Shown here: one piece after another, positions 63,886 to 64,000 of the stretch
How positions within the stretch are numbered: position 1 is the stretch's first letter
Layout of the letters: every line of letters begins with the position of its first letter
Assembly (NCBI GenBank): GCA_964527925.1
Contig: CAZGQO010000009.1
Location: 56,186-120,185, forward strand
Length of the DNA stretch: 64,000 nt
Direction of reading: 5' to 3'
From: Ch128b sp964527925
Lineage (GTDB): Bacteria; Bacteroidota; Ignavibacteria; Ch128b
Program-made: the position numbers and the translations under genes
The notes under the pieces: model-generated
Told to the model about the DNA's origin: nothing
What the model saw: the letters and a program-made list of their open reading frames with translations, nothing else
The model's database searches: none

Positions 63886-64000
63886 ATGCTAAAAAAATCT
63901 CTTAGCTTATTTTTCTTAGTTGTGTTTACCGTGTCAATGGTTAACGCACAATATTCAAAGCAAGTATTCGATAAGGCGCCAAAGCCTGTTTTCGAGAATC
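63886..64000 (+). CDS. Exported protein, N-terminal fragment (window end)
   Basis: Frame open to the window edge: 38 residues visible, with a signal peptide MLKKSLSLFFLVVFTVSMVNAQ ending in an Ala-x-Gln-like cleavage site, then YSKQVFDKAPKPVFEN. AAAGGAG precedes the ATG and a near-consensus promoter lies upstream. The mature protein lies beyond the window, so its function cannot be told; a strongly expressed surface or periplasmic protein is likely. Confidence 0.8.
   Translation, partial: MLKKSLSLFFLVVFTVSMVNAQYSKQVFDKAPKPVFEN

Noticed and set aside
1..64000. CRISPR arrays, tRNA or rRNA genes, transposases, prophage
   Set aside because: No direct-repeat array, cloverleaf-type T-loop sequence, rRNA motif or transposase protein was found on either strand by eye.

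Overview
The window is about 64 kb of a strongly AT-rich bacterial chromosome that looks like a member of the Ignavibacteria (Bacteroidota/Chlorobiota lineage). Four points support this. Many secreted proteins end in a type IX secretion (T9SS) sorting domain of the NYPNPFNP type. The nosZ is the Sec-exported clade II form. There is a bacterial geranylgeranylglyceryl phosphate synthase homologue. Strong Shine-Dalgarno sequences (GGAGG, AAGGAG) precede many starts, whereas most Bacteroidia and Flavobacteriia lack them. A run of exactly 100 N (38668-38767) marks a scaffold join, so this is a draft or metagenome assembly. No tRNA, rRNA, CRISPR array, transposase or phage gene was seen.

Layout. 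1-2290: tail of a class V aminotransferase, a PabA/TrpG glutamine amidotransferase and an ArsB/NhaD-type anion transporter. 2391-13605 (minus strand): a 14-gene nitrous oxide respiration cluster. In transcription order it holds a lipoprotein cytochrome c, nosZ, a cupin, a membrane protein, nosL, nosD, nosF, a DUF1858-DUF2249 protein, a heme-copper-oxidase-like membrane protein, a MIP18-type Fe-S assembly factor, a second small heme-copper-like protein, DoxX, nosY and an octaheme cytochrome c resembling the hydroxylamine oxidoreductase family. 13766-17024: a VanX-type dipeptidase and an outer-membrane receptor. 17322-20094: a phosphonate/phosphate-type ABC importer (PhnD-C-E). 20107-22049: a TetR regulator, a receiver-histidine kinase hybrid and a small Cys-rich protein. 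22109-26268: Sua5, methylmalonyl-CoA mutase large subunit, MsrB and small conserved proteins.

26491-35206 (minus strand): a T9SS cargo, a fumarylacetoacetase-family hydrolase, a cation diffusion facilitator, an SfsA-DUF123 fusion, a GmhA-like isomerase, GGGP synthase and AlaS. 35525-49534: a surface and secretion region. It contains a secreted GH57 protein, two further T9SS cargos, a TlpA thioredoxin, a beta-barrel protein, small Cys proteins, a nuclease, an M19 dipeptidase carrying an internal T9SS-like domain, a FadL-type porin and an SGNH esterase. 49802-63772: mainly housekeeping genes (YchF-like, recA-recX, dut, a PerM-type permease, dnaE, an enoyl-ACP reductase-like SDR, an acyl-CoA dehydrogenase, thioredoxin, serA). 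The last 115 bases start an exported protein behind a near-consensus promoter.

The biology that stands out is the nos cluster. Five genes (DUF1858/DUF2249, two heme-copper-like membrane proteins, MIP18, DoxX) separate nosF from nosY, and an octaheme cytochrome follows nosY. This suggests that N2O reduction is genetically coupled to NO or hydroxylamine/nitrite chemistry. Also notable are the M19 peptidase with a T9SS-like domain inserted inside its N-terminal sandwich, the TlpA/barrel/Omp28 cluster, the SfsA-GIY-YIG fusion, and two palindromic intergenic repeats, one of which flanks the assembly gap.
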